DNA from: Pseudomonadota bacterium
Lineage (GTDB): Bacteria; Pseudomonadota; Alphaproteobacteria; Sphingomonadales; Sphingomonadaceae
Direction: 5' to 3'
NCBI GenBank assembly: GCA_023387085.1
Contig: JAEWIL010000185.1
Coordinates: 1 to 48,656, forward strand
DNA: 48,656 bases
Part shown: positions 23,929 to 35,943 of the stretch, in pieces
Layout of the letters: the number at the start of each line of letters is the position of its first letter
Position numbering within the stretch: position 1 is the first letter of the stretch
The notes under the pieces: model-generated
Database searches by the model: none
Told to the model about the DNA's origin: nothing
The model's input: the letters and a program-made list of their open reading frames with translations, nothing else
Made by a program: the position numbers and the translations under genes

Positions 23929-26169
23929 TCTTGCTGCAAAAGCGGGATAATCGAGCAATTCGCGGCACAATGGCTTGATCATCATCAACCCGACCTGATC
24001 GCTCAGTCGACTGCGCGTCACCGTCGTATCGTCATAGCTCACGGCGATGATGCCTCGTTTCGGGACCGTCGTGGCGGCCAGCGCGGTATCGAACGCCGCG
24101 CGCTGGTCGAAGTCGAGGACCAGCCAGTCCGGAAGGCTTGTTTCGATAGCTTGTGCATCGCACGGGGTGACAGCCGGCCAGGCACAGGGCAGCAGGATGC
24201 GGATATGGGTTCCGCCCGCATCCGACGACAGGATTTCGAGCGACCCCGACAAACGTTCAATGAGCCGCTTGGCGGACCGGAATCCCGAGCCGGTGCCGCC
24301 CGCTCCGGCGTGCCCGCGCAGCCGCCCGGTGTCGTCGCCGTTCAGCGCGCGCATGATCTCGGGCGGCATGCCCCTGCCGCTGTCGCGGATGTGGATCGCC
24401 GCGCCGCCCGCCTCCATGCCAAGGGTCAGGCTGGCGCCACCGCGATCGGTATAATGATAGCAATTGCTGAGCAGGTTCGCGAGCGCACGCATCAGCAGCG
24501 GCTTGTCGGATACCAGTATCACTTCCCCCTCGACTTCGACGGCAAGCGAAAGCTTCTTGCCTGCAAAGAGGGTACGAAACATCATGGCCAGCGGTTCGAC
24601 GAGCGCGTTGCCACGAAAGCTGGACAGGGCGAGGAATTCGGTGTCGTGCCCGACGATATTGGCGCCCGAAATCGTCGTCGAGACGATCTCGTTCAGATAA
24701 TCGGCCGAACTTTGCAGCATCGCGGTCAACTCGCCGTGGGCGCTCGCGCCGTCGCCGCGCTTCAGCACCCCGATCGCACTGTTGAGCGCGAGGATTACCT
24801 GGCGGCTGTCATGCCCCGAAGCGTGCAAAAGAGCGTTCTGGCTGTTGACCGTTTCGAGCGCGAAGGCTTTTTCTTCGGCCAGTCGCGCCGCTTGTTCGCT
24901 GATGGCCACGCGTTCCTCCATCGAGCGAGCATAGTTGGAGTCTGCTTCTAGCTTGTCGTTCTGGATCTTCTTGAGATTGAGTCCGAGAGCGAGTGTCACC
25001 ATCAGCGATTCCAAAAGTCCGACGGGTCCCGAGAGATGCCAGTTGATCGGCAGCCACGAGAATATCCCCATAGACGCCACCGCGGCATAGACGATGAAGG
25101 CGGCAAGGCTGCCCCAGCCAACAAAGAGCGGCCACAGCTGGCGCCCGAGCTGTTTCATGGCGGCAAAGCCGATGAAGGGCAGGAACAGCGCGACAGCGAC
25201 CGCAACGAACCAGCCCCCGATGTGGAGCGCAGCGCGCAAGCCCGGCGGATAGAGCCCCAGCCCGGGCTGAAGCAGCATGATTGCGAGCGCCGCGCCGATC
25301 AGGATACGGAGCACAAGGTCCCGCCTTGGAAAACGACGCCGGGTACCGACGAAGCTGCGCCCGAACTGGGCCATGGCGGCAGCGAAGCCGCATTTGAATA
25401 TATCTTCGACCGCGACCCCGACAAGCGGGCGGTCGGCCAGGAAGAAAATGGTGAAATATCCCTCCGAATGAACGGTATTGAGGGCGAAAAAGGCCTGAGC
25501 GACGGCGAGCCAGATGAATTCGCGGTGACCGGTGATCGAGAAGAAAAGGAAATTGAGCAGGATCAGCACAATCACCGCTATCACGACCCCCGAAACCATC
25601 GCGATATTCTCGCGTCTCGCTTTGAAGAAGCTGCCGTAGGTTTCGATTCTGAGCGGCATATAGGTCGAGTTTTCGGACAGGAAATCGATAATGAGGATTT
25701 TCTCTTGGCCCGGATCCAGCACCAATTCGCTGCTGAAAGCCTGATAGGTCCGCAGGTTGCGGCTTGCGGCTGCGGCGTCGGCACCGTCGACGGTGAGATC
25801 GAGGCGTCCGTCCCGCGCCTCATAGAGACGAAAATATTTGAGCGAACCACGTCCGGTCGTGAAAATCCATGCGGCGCTCCGGTTCCCGGCATTGCGCACG
25901 CGGACGAGGGCCGTCGTTTTGGTTCCGGGCGGACCGAAGTGGGTTGCCTTTCCGCGGATCGGGACAAGCGGCGATGCGAGAAGCGCATCGAGCCCGGTCG
26001 CCGCAGGATCGCCGAGGTTCCGGGCATAGCGGATGTAGGGGGTGAGCGATGGCGCGTCTTTTCCCGCCTGCAGATCGAGAAGCGGGAGCTCTGCGGCGCG
26101 CGCTTCGGCAAGACCGAAAGCGGCAAGCAGCGCGAATAGGTGCAGGATGGCGCGGAATCCGTATGGCAT
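23914..26169 (-). CDS. 7TM-DISM hybrid-like sensor histidine kinase
   Basis: 751 residues. A signal peptide (1-26) precedes a periplasmic DISM-type sensing domain (about 30-185). Seven hydrophobic segments (about 190-400) are followed by a coiled coil (400-445). The H-box is near H453 (ASGHDSRQVI), the N-box NLLSNCYHYTD at about 566-576, G1 DSGRGMP at 596-602 and G2 GGTGSGFR at 624-631. The last 70 residues (DWLVLDFDQ, then GIIAVSYDD, then MMIKPL with K732) resemble the second half of a receiver but lack the N-terminal acidic pair; I infer a pseudo-receiver. Carbohydrate or cell-surface ligands are typical for DISM sensors. It is divergent from the autotransporter, with 301 bp between. Confidence 0.88.
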   Translation of the reverse strand: MPYGFRAILHLFALLAAFGLAEARAAELPLLDLQAGKDAPSLTPYIRYARNLGDPAATGLDALLASPLVPIRGKATHFGPPGTKTTALVRVRNAGNRSAAWIFTTGRGSLKYFRLYEARDGRLDLTVDGADAAAASRNLRTYQAFSSELVLDPGQEKILIIDFLSENSTYMPLRIETYGSFFKARRENIAMVSGVVIAVIVLILLNFLFFSITGHREFIWLAVAQAFFALNTVHSEGYFTIFFLADRPLVGVAVEDIFKCGFAAAMAQFGRSFVGTRRRFPRRDLVLRILIGAALAIMLLQPGLGLYPPGLRAALHIGGWFVAVAVALFLPFIGFAAMKQLGRQLWPLFVGWGSLAAFIVYAAVASMGIFSWLPINWHLSGPVGLLESLMVTLALGLNLKKIQNDKLEADSNYARSMEERVAISEQAARLAEEKAFALETVNSQNALLHASGHDSRQVILALNSAIGVLKRGDGASAHGELTAMLQSSADYLNEIVSTTISGANIVGHDTEFLALSSFRGNALVEPLAMMFRTLFAGKKLSLAVEVEGEVILVSDKPLLMRALANLLSNCYHYTDRGGASLTLGMEAGGAAIHIRDSGRGMPPEIMRALNGDDTGRLRGHAGAGGTGSGFRSAKRLIERLSGSLEILSSDAGGTHIRILLPCAWPAVTPCDAQAIETSLPDWLVLDFDQRAAFDTALAATTVPKRGIIAVSYDDTTVTRSRLSDQVGLMMIKPLCRELLDYPAFAARLENI

Positions 26170-26470
26170 GATTAACTTTCGTCGCCATCTGTTAAGCCAA
26201 AGTCAAATTTCATTGGAATCAATGTGGTGGCGTGTCGCCGCGGTTTTCCGCGCCTTGCGGCACAAGCGAACGTCGCGAAGCCGGCCACCCTAAAAAACAT
26301 TGGGTAGACGCTCGCTCTCGCGGTCCACTAGCTGACCTCGCAAATGTTCGAAGGCGTTCGACGTTATTCGATCATGCGGGACGCACGAACATGGCGGAGG
26401 GTTTGACACGGCGACGCCATGCGTCCGCCGCCGCCCCTTCGCACACTATGGTGAATCGAGGGGAATCCTG
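26170..26470. other. Divergent intergenic region, 301 bp
   Basis: This separates the kinase and autotransporter start codons and must hold both promoters. It is less GC-rich near the kinase (AACTTTCGTCGCCATCTGTT region) and has repeated TTCGA-containing words at 26346-26371 (GTTCGAAGGCGTTCGACG, then ATTCGA), which might be regulator-binding sites. No clear sigma-70 hexamer pair, RNA gene or terminator could be called. Confidence 0.3.
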
Positions 26471-29400
26471 ATGATGTCGAATATTTCAAAATCGCGCCTG
26501 CTCGCGACGAGCGCGATTGCCGGGCTATCGATTCTGCAACTCGCCACGCCGGCGCAGGCACAATCCTTCGGCGTTCACAACGATCAGCCCGATACGCTGG
26601 AAATCTTGGTCGGCGAGGACGAAGAAATCGTCGGCGACGACATCGGCATCTATGCCGACAACGGTGCGGTAATCGTCGATAATGCCGGCACTATCCGCGG
26701 CAACGGCACGGGGCCGGGTGGGCTGGACAGCCGCCCGAGCGGCGGGATCGTGATTGCACAGCCCGGATCGGTCATCACCAACAGCGGGGAGATCAGCGGC
26801 GCCGCGAACGGTATCGCCACCTCCTATTTCTTCAGCGAAGACGAAAATGACGACGAATTGCCGCCCGAAGCGCGCGCCGCCGATACCGTTGTCGTCAACA
26901 CTGGCCTGATCAGCGGCGAAGCGGGTGCCGGAGTGTCGCTGACCGGTGGTGGCAGCGTGACCAACGACGGCACGATCCGCGGCGTCAACGGCTTTTTCGG
27001 GAGCGGTATCAACGGGATCGGTGTGGCGATTTCGGAATTCCCCGATGCGGTCGCCGAGGGCGTCGACGGCATCGGCACGATCATCAATAATGGCGAGGGC
27101 GTGATCGAGGGACAGACTTTCGGGGCGGTTCTCGCGGGCGGCGGAACGATCGAAAACAGCGGCATCATCCGCGCGACGGGGCAATATAATCCAACCATTC
27201 CGGGTACTCAGACCCCGATCGCCATCGTGATGGGAGCGACGCCCGACCAGCAAGGCCGTAGCGCGACGCTGACCAACGACGGTCTCGTTCAGGGCTTCCT
27301 CGGCATTGTGGCGGGGGGATCGCTCGAAACCGTCACGATCGAAAACAGCGGCGTCATCAATGGGCAGGCCCTCGGCATTATGGGGTCGTCCGCGGGGGCG
27401 CTTGTCATAAACAATAACGAGGACGGGCAGATCCTCGCCGGCGGCAACGTGGTTACAGCCGGTACCAGCACGCTGACGCTGAACAACGCCGGCCTGATTC
27501 GGAGCCAGAACCAGATCGGCGTCAATGTCCAGAGTGCCAATGCGGTGATCGACAACAGCGGTACGATCATCGGCAAGGCCTTCGGGATTACGACCACCGC
27601 GTTCCAGGCCGCGTCCGACGTGTCGGTGCATAATGCCGTGAATACTTCGGTGACCAACAGCGGGCTTATCCGAGGCGAGACCGACGACGGCGTCCGCCTG
27701 ATCGGCGGCGGTAGCGTCACCAACAGCGGCACGATCGAAGGCGTCAGCAGCACCCCCTCCACACTCGCCGACGGCGTGTCGATGTTCAGCTTCGCAGGGC
27801 AGGATCTGTCGGGCGTATCCGCCATCGGTACTCTGACCAACACCGAGGATGGCACCATCCGCGGCGATCGCTATGGCGCGATCATTTCGGGCGGCGCGGT
27901 GATTGAGAATGAGGGATTGATTACCGGCAATGCAGGCGGCCTCTACGTCCAGACCAATACTCTGGTTGAAACCGGCAAGACTGCGTCGGTGACGAACAGC
28001 GGCACCATTTCGGGCGGCAACAGCATCATCTTCGGCAGCAACCTCGAATCGTCGGAACTCGTCAACAGCGGCAATCTGATCGGGACCACCGGTTTTGCGG
28101 TAGCCAATGGTTCTTTCGGCCGCCTTTCGATCACCAATGCAGAGGGCGGGGTGATCGAAGGTGCGACGATCGGCGTATATGACGACGAGGGCGGCATCGA
28201 TCTCGTCAACGCGGGCACGATCCGGGGCAATGGAAGCTATGACGGGTTTAACGAAACGCCGCACGGGGGTGTTTCGATCGTCGGCGCACCCTCGACCGTC
28301 GAAAACAGCGGCACGATCTCCGGCGCTGGTGCCGGCATCACCACCGCTTATTATTACAATGTCGAAACCGGCCAAATCGAAGGACGCGCCACCGGTACGG
28401 AGGTGATAAACAGCGGCACTATTTCGGGCGAGAGTAACGATGGCGTCCGCCTGATCGGCGGCGGCAGCGTGACCAATTCGGGCGTGATCAGCGGCGCCGG
28501 CCGCGCTGACGCCGATGGTGTCTCGATGTACGCCTATAACGACCAGGCGAACGAGGATTACAGCGCGCTCGTCGCCAACGAAGAAGGCGGGTCGATCACC
28601 GGTGAGCGTTTCGGTATCATTCTGTCGGGCGGCGGCACTGTCGATAATGCCGGAGAGATCACCGGCATCGCCGGCGGCGTCTTCATCCAGGGAACGGCAC
28701 TCAACACCGATCCAAACGAGTACCGTAGCGGCCTTACCGCGAGCGTGGTCAATTCGGGTACGATCCGCGGAACCGGCAATCTGGGCGGCAGCGGAGGCGG
28801 CGGCTATGGCGTCGGCTTTGGCAGCGACATGTCGAGCGCCACTCTGGACAACAGCGGCACCATCGTCAGCGATTTTGGCGCGGGCGTCTCGCAAGGGTCG
28901 CGCGCCGACGTCATTGTCACCAATGCGCAAGGCGGGACGATAACCGGCGCAACGTCGGGTATCTATTCCTTCGCAACCGGCACGCTGGCGGTGAACAATG
29001 CAGGCACTATCCGGGGTGAAGGCAGCTATGACGGCTTCGCCGCGCCGCCCGACGCGGGCATCACGATCGCGACCGCTTCGTCGAGCGTGACGAATAGCGG
29101 TACGATTTCGGGAGCCGGTGGAGGGATTACCACGGCCTATCAATATGACGAGGACGTCGATGCGCTCGTGGGCATCGCGATCGGCACCGAAATCACCAAC
29201 AGCGGCACGATCACGGGCGAATCAAATGACGGCGTCAGGCTGATCGGCGGCGGTGTCGTGACGAACAGCGGGTCGATCACCGGCTCCGGGAATCAATTCG
29301 CTGACGGCGTCTCCATGTACGCCTATGATGGCCAGGATGCAGCAGGGTTCACCGCGAGCGTCGTCAACAGCGAAGGCGGCGCAATCAGCGGCGATCGCTT

Positions 29401-32122
29401 CGGCGTCATCCTGTCGGGTGGCGGCTCGGTTGAGAACGCGGGCACGATCGACGGCACCGTCGGTGGCGTCCTCATCCAGAGCGACCTCGCCGATACCACG
29501 GGGCTCACCGGCGTCTTTACCAACAGCGGCACCATTTCGAGCGCCGAGGGCGCAGCGATCATCGCTCATGTTCAATCGACCGTTACGAATTCGGGGACAA
29601 TCAACGGCGGAGGCGGCGTCGCGATCCAACTCGACGCCTATGACGACAATGTGATCCTCCGTACCGGCAGCGCGATCACCGGCCTCGTCGACGCGGGTGA
29701 GGGGGCCGACAAACTGGTCCTCGACGGCGACATATTGGATCTCACCGAAGCGCAACGGCTTACCGCCGCCACGGGGTTCGAGGAGTTGCAGGTCGCGGCG
29801 GGCTATTGGTCGACATCGGGCGTAGTCGGCGAATTCGGTCACGTGGCGATCGACGAAGGAGCGGCGCTTCAGGTCAATGAGGTGACGGTCGGGGGCGAAG
29901 CCGACTCGCCGATCCTGACCTCTTCGGTTGTTACCAACGGTCTCCTCGTGCTGAACTTCGGCGACGACGATACCGTCTCCAGCCTCGACGAACTGACGAT
30001 CAGCGGCAGCGGCAAGTTGCAACTGATCGGCGACGCGGTGTTCACGCTCGATACCGATACGATCGGCCATACCGGCGGCACAATCGTCTCGAACGGGGGG
30101 CTCGTGCTCACCGGGCTGTTGCTCGGGGACGTCAAAACCGAAGGCGACGGCTATTTCGAACTCGGCGCCGGAGGCACCGAAGGCAGCTTCGAGGGCAACA
30201 TCGTCAACGACGGCCGTTTCGTCTTCAACCGGTCTGATGATTACGACTTCCTCGGCGCTTTTTCGGGCAGCGGTACGCTCGACAAGCTCGGCGACGGCAC
30301 GCTTACCTTCATGGGCGATTACGCGTTCCAGGGGATCACCCACATTCTGGGCGGCGCGGTCCGCATCGGCGGGACGATCGACCCGGAAACCGAGTTCGAT
30401 CTTGGTGCCGGCGGTTCGCTCGATATCACCGGGAAGGACCAGACGATCGGTGGATTGTCGGGCGACACCGGATCGCAGGTTACGCTTGGCGAGAACCAGC
30501 TGACCGTCGATCAGGAGAGCAACACGGAATTCGCGGGCACGATTTCCGGCAGCGGCGGCTTCGTGAAAACGGGCAGCGGCACGCTCAATCTGTCGGGCGA
30601 CAGCGACTACACCGGGCCGACGTCGGTCGACGGCGGCAAGCTTGCGGTTAACGGTTCGATCGTCTCCAACGTTACAGTCAACGCGGGCGGCGCGCTGGGC
30701 GGCAATGGCAGCGTCGGATCGACCACGATCAACAGCGGTGGTGCGCTGGCGCCGGGGAATTCGATCGGCCGCCTCACCGTCAACGGCGATCTCGATTTCG
30801 CGGCCGGTTCGGTCTACGAGGTGGAGGTCAATGCGGCAGGCCAAGGCGACCGCGTCGACGCAACCGGACTCGTCACGATCGACAGCGGCGCCAGCGTCGC
30901 GGTTCTCGCCGAGAATGGCGACTATAAGGGCCGTACCGACTATGTGATCGTCACCGGCGCCGGCGGTATCGACGGCACCTTCGGGTCGGTGACCAGCGAC
31001 CTCGCCTTCCTCGATCCGCTACTGCGCTACAGCAGCACGGCGGTGACGCTGTCGCTCTATCGCAACGATGTCGATTTCGCCGACGTGGCGGTGGGCTTCA
31101 ATCAAGCCGGCGTGGCCGCGGCGGTGCAATCCCGCGGCATCGACGACCCGCTGTACGAGGCGGTGGTGAACCAGAACGCGGCAGGCGCACAGGCCGCCTT
31201 CGGCGACCTGTCGGGCGAAATTTTGGCGAGCACGATCAGCGGGCTGACCGACGACAGCCGCCACCTGCGCAATGCGCTCTACGGGCTGACCGGGCCTGAG
31301 GACGCCAGCATGTTCGTCTGGGGCTCGGCCTTTGGAGGCTGGGGCGATTTCGACGCCAAGGCGGGCTGGTCGGGAATGAAGACCGACCACAAGGGACTGG
31401 TTACCGGCATCGGTTATGGCGGCAAAGGGTTCGCCGCAGCGCTTTCGGCCGGAATCGGCAATAGCGACTTCCGCTTGGGCGGACGAAGCGACCGGGCCAA
31501 GGCCGACAGCAAATATCTGGCCGCGCACATGACTTATGGCACTGGTGCGGGTTTCCGGGCGGCGGCAGGCCTGGCCTACGGCTGGCACGATGTCGATACG
31601 GTGCGCACGATCGGCTTCGCGCCGCTTGTGCAGACGCTCGAATCGAACCGCGATGCGAACACATTGCAATTGTTCGCGGAGGCCGGATATGACGTGAAAG
31701 CGGGAAGCCTGGCGCTCACCCCCTTCGCCCGCATCGCGCATGTTCGCACGACAAGCGATGCTTTCGTCGAGACGGGCGGCAATGCCGCGCTCGCGCTCGC
31801 CAAGGCCGAGCAGGAAACCACTTTCCTCAGCTTGGGCGCGAAGGCACGTTTCAACGCCGACCAGCCGGGCTTCCAGCCCTATCTGTCGGCGGCGTGGAAC
31901 GGCGCGTCGGGCGATCGCGGCGCCCCGGCCCTGGCCGGCTTCGCGACGGGCGGCGGCAGCTTCGCGTTGCTCGGCACGCTCATTCCGAAGAATTCGGCCG
32001 AGATCGAGGCGGGCTTCGATTACTCGAGCGGCAATTTCCGCATCGGTGCCGCGTACAGCGGAACGCTCGCGTCGGATCGTAGCACACACGGTGTACGGAT
32101 AACTGCGCGGGTCGCCTTCTGA
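26471..32122 (+). CDS. Giant autotransporter with repeated passenger modules
   Basis: 1883 residues. A signal peptide ending at AQA (residue about 30) is followed by a very long Asn/Gly/Ser/Thr-rich passenger. Short units of the type NSGTISG and NNAGTIRG recur throughout, as expected for a right-handed beta-helix. Around residues 1250-1450 are autotransporter beta-strand repeats (SGSGTLDKLGDGTLTF; SGSGGFVKTGSGTLNLSG). The last 280 residues form an outer-membrane beta-barrel (MFVWGSAFGGWGDFD to the terminal Phe of TARVAF). It is a type Va secreted surface protein, probably an adhesin or biofilm factor. Start: ATGATG after GAGGGG. A strong terminator follows. The passenger contains about four large repeats (see repeat entry). 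Confidence 0.95.
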   Translation: MMSNISKSRLLATSAIAGLSILQLATPAQAQSFGVHNDQPDTLEILVGEDEEIVGDDIGIYADNGAVIVDNAGTIRGNGTGPGGLDSRPSGGIVIAQPGSVITNSGEISGAANGIATSYFFSEDENDDELPPEARAADTVVVNTGLISGEAGAGVSLTGGGSVTNDGTIRGVNGFFGSGINGIGVAISEFPDAVAEGVDGIGTIINNGEGVIEGQTFGAVLAGGGTIENSGIIRATGQYNPTIPGTQTPIAIVMGATPDQQGRSATLTNDGLVQGFLGIVAGGSLETVTIENSGVINGQALGIMGSSAGALVINNNEDGQILAGGNVVTAGTSTLTLNNAGLIRSQNQIGVNVQSANAVIDNSGTIIGKAFGITTTAFQAASDVSVHNAVNTSVTNSGLIRGETDDGVRLIGGGSVTNSGTIEGVSSTPSTLADGVSMFSFAGQDLSGVSAIGTLTNTEDGTIRGDRYGAIISGGAVIENEGLITGNAGGLYVQTNTLVETGKTASVTNSGTISGGNSIIFGSNLESSELVNSGNLIGTTGFAVANGSFGRLSITNAEGGVIEGATIGVYDDEGGIDLVNAGTIRGNGSYDGFNETPHGGVSIVGAPSTVENSGTISGAGAGITTAYYYNVETGQIEGRATGTEVINSGTISGESNDGVRLIGGGSVTNSGVISGAGRADADGVSMYAYNDQANEDYSALVANEEGGSITGERFGIILSGGGTVDNAGEITGIAGGVFIQGTALNTDPNEYRSGLTASVVNSGTIRGTGNLGGSGGGGYGVGFGSDMSSATLDNSGTIVSDFGAGVSQGSRADVIVTNAQGGTITGATSGIYSFATGTLAVNNAGTIRGEGSYDGFAAPPDAGITIATASSSVTNSGTISGAGGGITTAYQYDEDVDALVGIAIGTEITNSGTITGESNDGVRLIGGGVVTNSGSITGSGNQFADGVSMYAYDGQDAAGFTASVVNSEGGAISGDRFGVILSGGGSVENAGTIDGTVGGVLIQSDLADTTGLTGVFTNSGTISSAEGAAIIAHVQSTVTNSGTINGGGGVAIQLDAYDDNVILRTGSAITGLVDAGEGADKLVLDGDILDLTEAQRLTAATGFEELQVAAGYWSTSGVVGEFGHVAIDEGAALQVNEVTVGGEADSPILTSSVVTNGLLVLNFGDDDTVSSLDELTISGSGKLQLIGDAVFTLDTDTIGHTGGTIVSNGGLVLTGLLLGDVKTEGDGYFELGAGGTEGSFEGNIVNDGRFVFNRSDDYDFLGAFSGSGTLDKLGDGTLTFMGDYAFQGITHILGGAVRIGGTIDPETEFDLGAGGSLDITGKDQTIGGLSGDTGSQVTLGENQLTVDQESNTEFAGTISGSGGFVKTGSGTLNLSGDSDYTGPTSVDGGKLAVNGSIVSNVTVNAGGALGGNGSVGSTTINSGGALAPGNSIGRLTVNGDLDFAAGSVYEVEVNAAGQGDRVDATGLVTIDSGASVAVLAENGDYKGRTDYVIVTGAGGIDGTFGSVTSDLAFLDPLLRYSSTAVTLSLYRNDVDFADVAVGFNQAGVAAAVQSRGIDDPLYEAVVNQNAAGAQAAFGDLSGEILASTISGLTDDSRHLRNALYGLTGPEDASMFVWGSAFGGWGDFDAKAGWSGMKTDHKGLVTGIGYGGKGFAAALSAGIGNSDFRLGGRSDRAKADSKYLAAHMTYGTGAGFRAAAGLAYGWHDVDTVRTIGFAPLVQTLESNRDANTLQLFAEAGYDVKAGSLALTPFARIAHVRTTSDAFVETGGNAALALAKAEQETTFLSLGAKARFNADQPGFQPYLSAAWNGASGDRGAPALAGFATGGGSFALLGTLIPKNSAEIEAGFDYSSGNFRIGAAYSGTLASDRSTHGVRITARVAF
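26914..29580 (+). repeat. Four large tandem modules in the autotransporter passenger
   Basis: A landmark coding for GVRLIGGGSVTNSG-type sequence recurs at about 26926 (GVSLTGGGSVTNDG), 27689, 28439 and 29229. Spacing is therefore about 763, 750 and 790 bp, roughly 250-260 residues per module. Other shared landmarks are TSYFF/TTAYYYN/TTAYQYD, and a conserved ADGVSMY followed by GDRYGAIISGG or ERFGIILSGG. The DNA of copies two to four is similar enough to make recombination between modules possible. Confidence 0.75.
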
Positions 32123-32158
32123 CCACACTACCCCGGTTGAGTGAACGACTGCGCAGTT

Positions 32159-32192
32159 CGGGGCCGAGGCAGGGTCAAACGCTTCGGCCCCG
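32159..32192. other. Hairpin 37 bp after the autotransporter stop
   Basis: CGGGGCCGA pairs perfectly with TCGGCCCCG across a 16-base loop. It has no T-run after it, so it is not a classical terminator, but it could stabilise the long autotransporter mRNA or help slow the polymerase before the real terminator downstream. Confidence 0.5.
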
Positions 32193-32269
32193 TTCGACCG
32201 TAAAGATATTCGAAGCTCGTTGCGACCCCGAGCGGAGAATGGGTTCACGGCAGTGGTTGCCGGGAATCC

Positions 32270-32306
32270 GAAAGGGCTCGCCTCCGGGCGGGCCCTTTCA
32301 ATTTTT
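32270..32306 (+). terminator. Rho-independent terminator after the autotransporter
   Basis: GAAAGGGCTCGCC and GGCGGGCCCTTTC form a 13-bp stem (one T-G wobble) with a TCCG loop. AATTTTT follows. It is the strongest intrinsic terminator I see in the window and ends the 5.6-kb autotransporter transcript. The opposite strand has no matching T-run. Confidence 0.88.
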
Positions 32307-32385
32307 CGGAAACCGAAGGCCGCGCCAACACTCCCGACGGTCGGGCAGTTCCTCGTGACGGTTTCGCGCGTGACTTGGCGATAGG

Positions 32386-32658
32386 CTAGGGAGCCGTCGA
32401 ACGCGCCTTGCGTGACCGCCACACCATCGCGAGCGTGAAAAGGCCGATCCCTGCCCAGACGATATTGAGGACGGCCGATGGAATAGCGCCGTTGTAGCCC
32501 GAATTGACAATGAATCCGACCGCCCCGAAGACGTTCATCCATTGATAGATATAGCTCTGTGCCTCGATCCGGCCGAGCGAGAGCAGGACATAGGCGCCGA
32601 GGATCAGCACTGCGGCCGCCCATCCAACGATCTCGATGACGAGCGGCAATACATCCAT
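32386..32658 (-). CDS. CBU_0592-family small membrane protein
   Basis: 90 residues with three hydrophobic segments (VIEIVGWAAAVLILGAYVLLS, WMNVFGAVGFIVNSGYNG, VLNIVWAGIGLFTLAMVW) and the pattern YQWMNVFGAVGFIVNS characteristic of a widespread short family of unknown role. The ATG at 32658 has a GAGGAAG site; the frame up to 32727 overlaps the previous gene and is a shadow. It is 13 bp behind the L7/L12-like gene in the same direction. Confidence 0.82.
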   Translation of the reverse strand: MDVLPLVIEIVGWAAAVLILGAYVLLSLGRIEAQSYIYQWMNVFGAVGFIVNSGYNGAIPSAVLNIVWAGIGLFTLAMVWRSRKARSTAP

Positions 32659-32671
32659 GGCGTACACTTCC

Positions 32672-32977
32672 TCAGCTCGCCACGCGTTCGATCGCCTCGA
32701 CGGCATCTTTCGCATCGCGGAGGCCAAGGCCGGTCAAATCGCGCAGCCGCTTGATCGCCTCGATCTTCCGTCCACGACGGATCAGATCGAGCATCTGCTC
32801 GTCGCGGCTTGCCGCTGCAGCATCGATCAACGGCATGGGCGGCGGTGAAACCGGACGAGGCCGGGAGAACGCTCGCGGCGGACCCGTCAGGTCACGTTCG
32901 CCGCTGCCCTTTCGCAGCGCCAGCGCGAGGCCGGCGCCGCAGAGGAGGCCGAGGGCGAAGAGAAGAAACCCGCTCAT
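32672..32977 (-). CDS. Membrane-anchored protein with L7/L12 C-terminal-like domain
   Basis: 101 residues. The N-terminus is one hydrophobic segment (FLLFALGLLCGAGLALAL), then a proline/arginine linker (RAFSRPRPVSPPPMP). The last 40 residues (RGRKIEAIKRLRDLTGLGLRDAKDAVEAIE) match the C-terminal domain of ribosomal protein L7/L12, the part that contacts translation factors. It is not a ribosomal L7/L12, as it lacks the dimerisation domain. It begins 14 bp after the acnA stop, so it is likely cotranscribed with aconitase. Function unknown; binding of a GTPase at the membrane is only a guess. Confidence 0.8.
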   Translation of the reverse strand: MSGFLLFALGLLCGAGLALALRKGSGERDLTGPPRAFSRPRPVSPPPMPLIDAAAASRDEQMLDLIRRGRKIEAIKRLRDLTGLGLRDAKDAVEAIERVAS

Positions 32978-32991
32978 CGCCCTCGTTTACA

Positions 32992-35664
<2,673 letters not shown>

Positions 35665-35943
35665 AGGATAGCAGTCCCCATGTTGGCGCGGCGGGGAATG
35701 ACTGTCCGGTGGCAGAGCGGGAGAGCGGGCCAGCGGGAGTCGCACGCGCAGGTTTATGTTGGCGACGCCTTACGCCGGGGGCGGGGAAATGCAAGGGGGT
35801 GGGGGCTGTCGCGCTTCCATAGAAATTCCTTGGGTAGATGTTTCGAACCGCGCGATGTCGCTTGCTCGAAAGGCTCAGATATGCTCGAAATCGTTCATAG
35901 AGCGCGCGAGAATTTGCAGCGCAGTTAAATGTTGAGGGGGAAT
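35665..35943. other. Intergenic region, left edge of AT-rich accessory segment
   Basis: This separates the divergent acnA and OLD-family starts. The half near acnA is GC-rich like the backbone; from about 35820 the sequence becomes more AT-rich. No tRNA or direct repeat was recognised at the change. A GAGGGGG ribosome binding site lies at its right end. No named feature otherwise. Confidence 0.4.

Noticed and set aside
26170..26470. Small RNA in the kinase/autotransporter gap
   Set aside because: No terminator or conserved fold could be seen; only short repeated words.
26525..29143. An 872-codon open frame antisense to the autotransporter
   Set aside because: It arises from the low-complexity, GC-rich repeats of the coding strand. 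It has no signal, domain or ribosome binding site, and the autotransporter frame is certain.
26471..32122. CRISPR array or satellite in the repeated autotransporter region
   Set aside because: The repeats are long, in frame and degenerate at wobble positions, so they are protein modules rather than spacer-repeat DNA.
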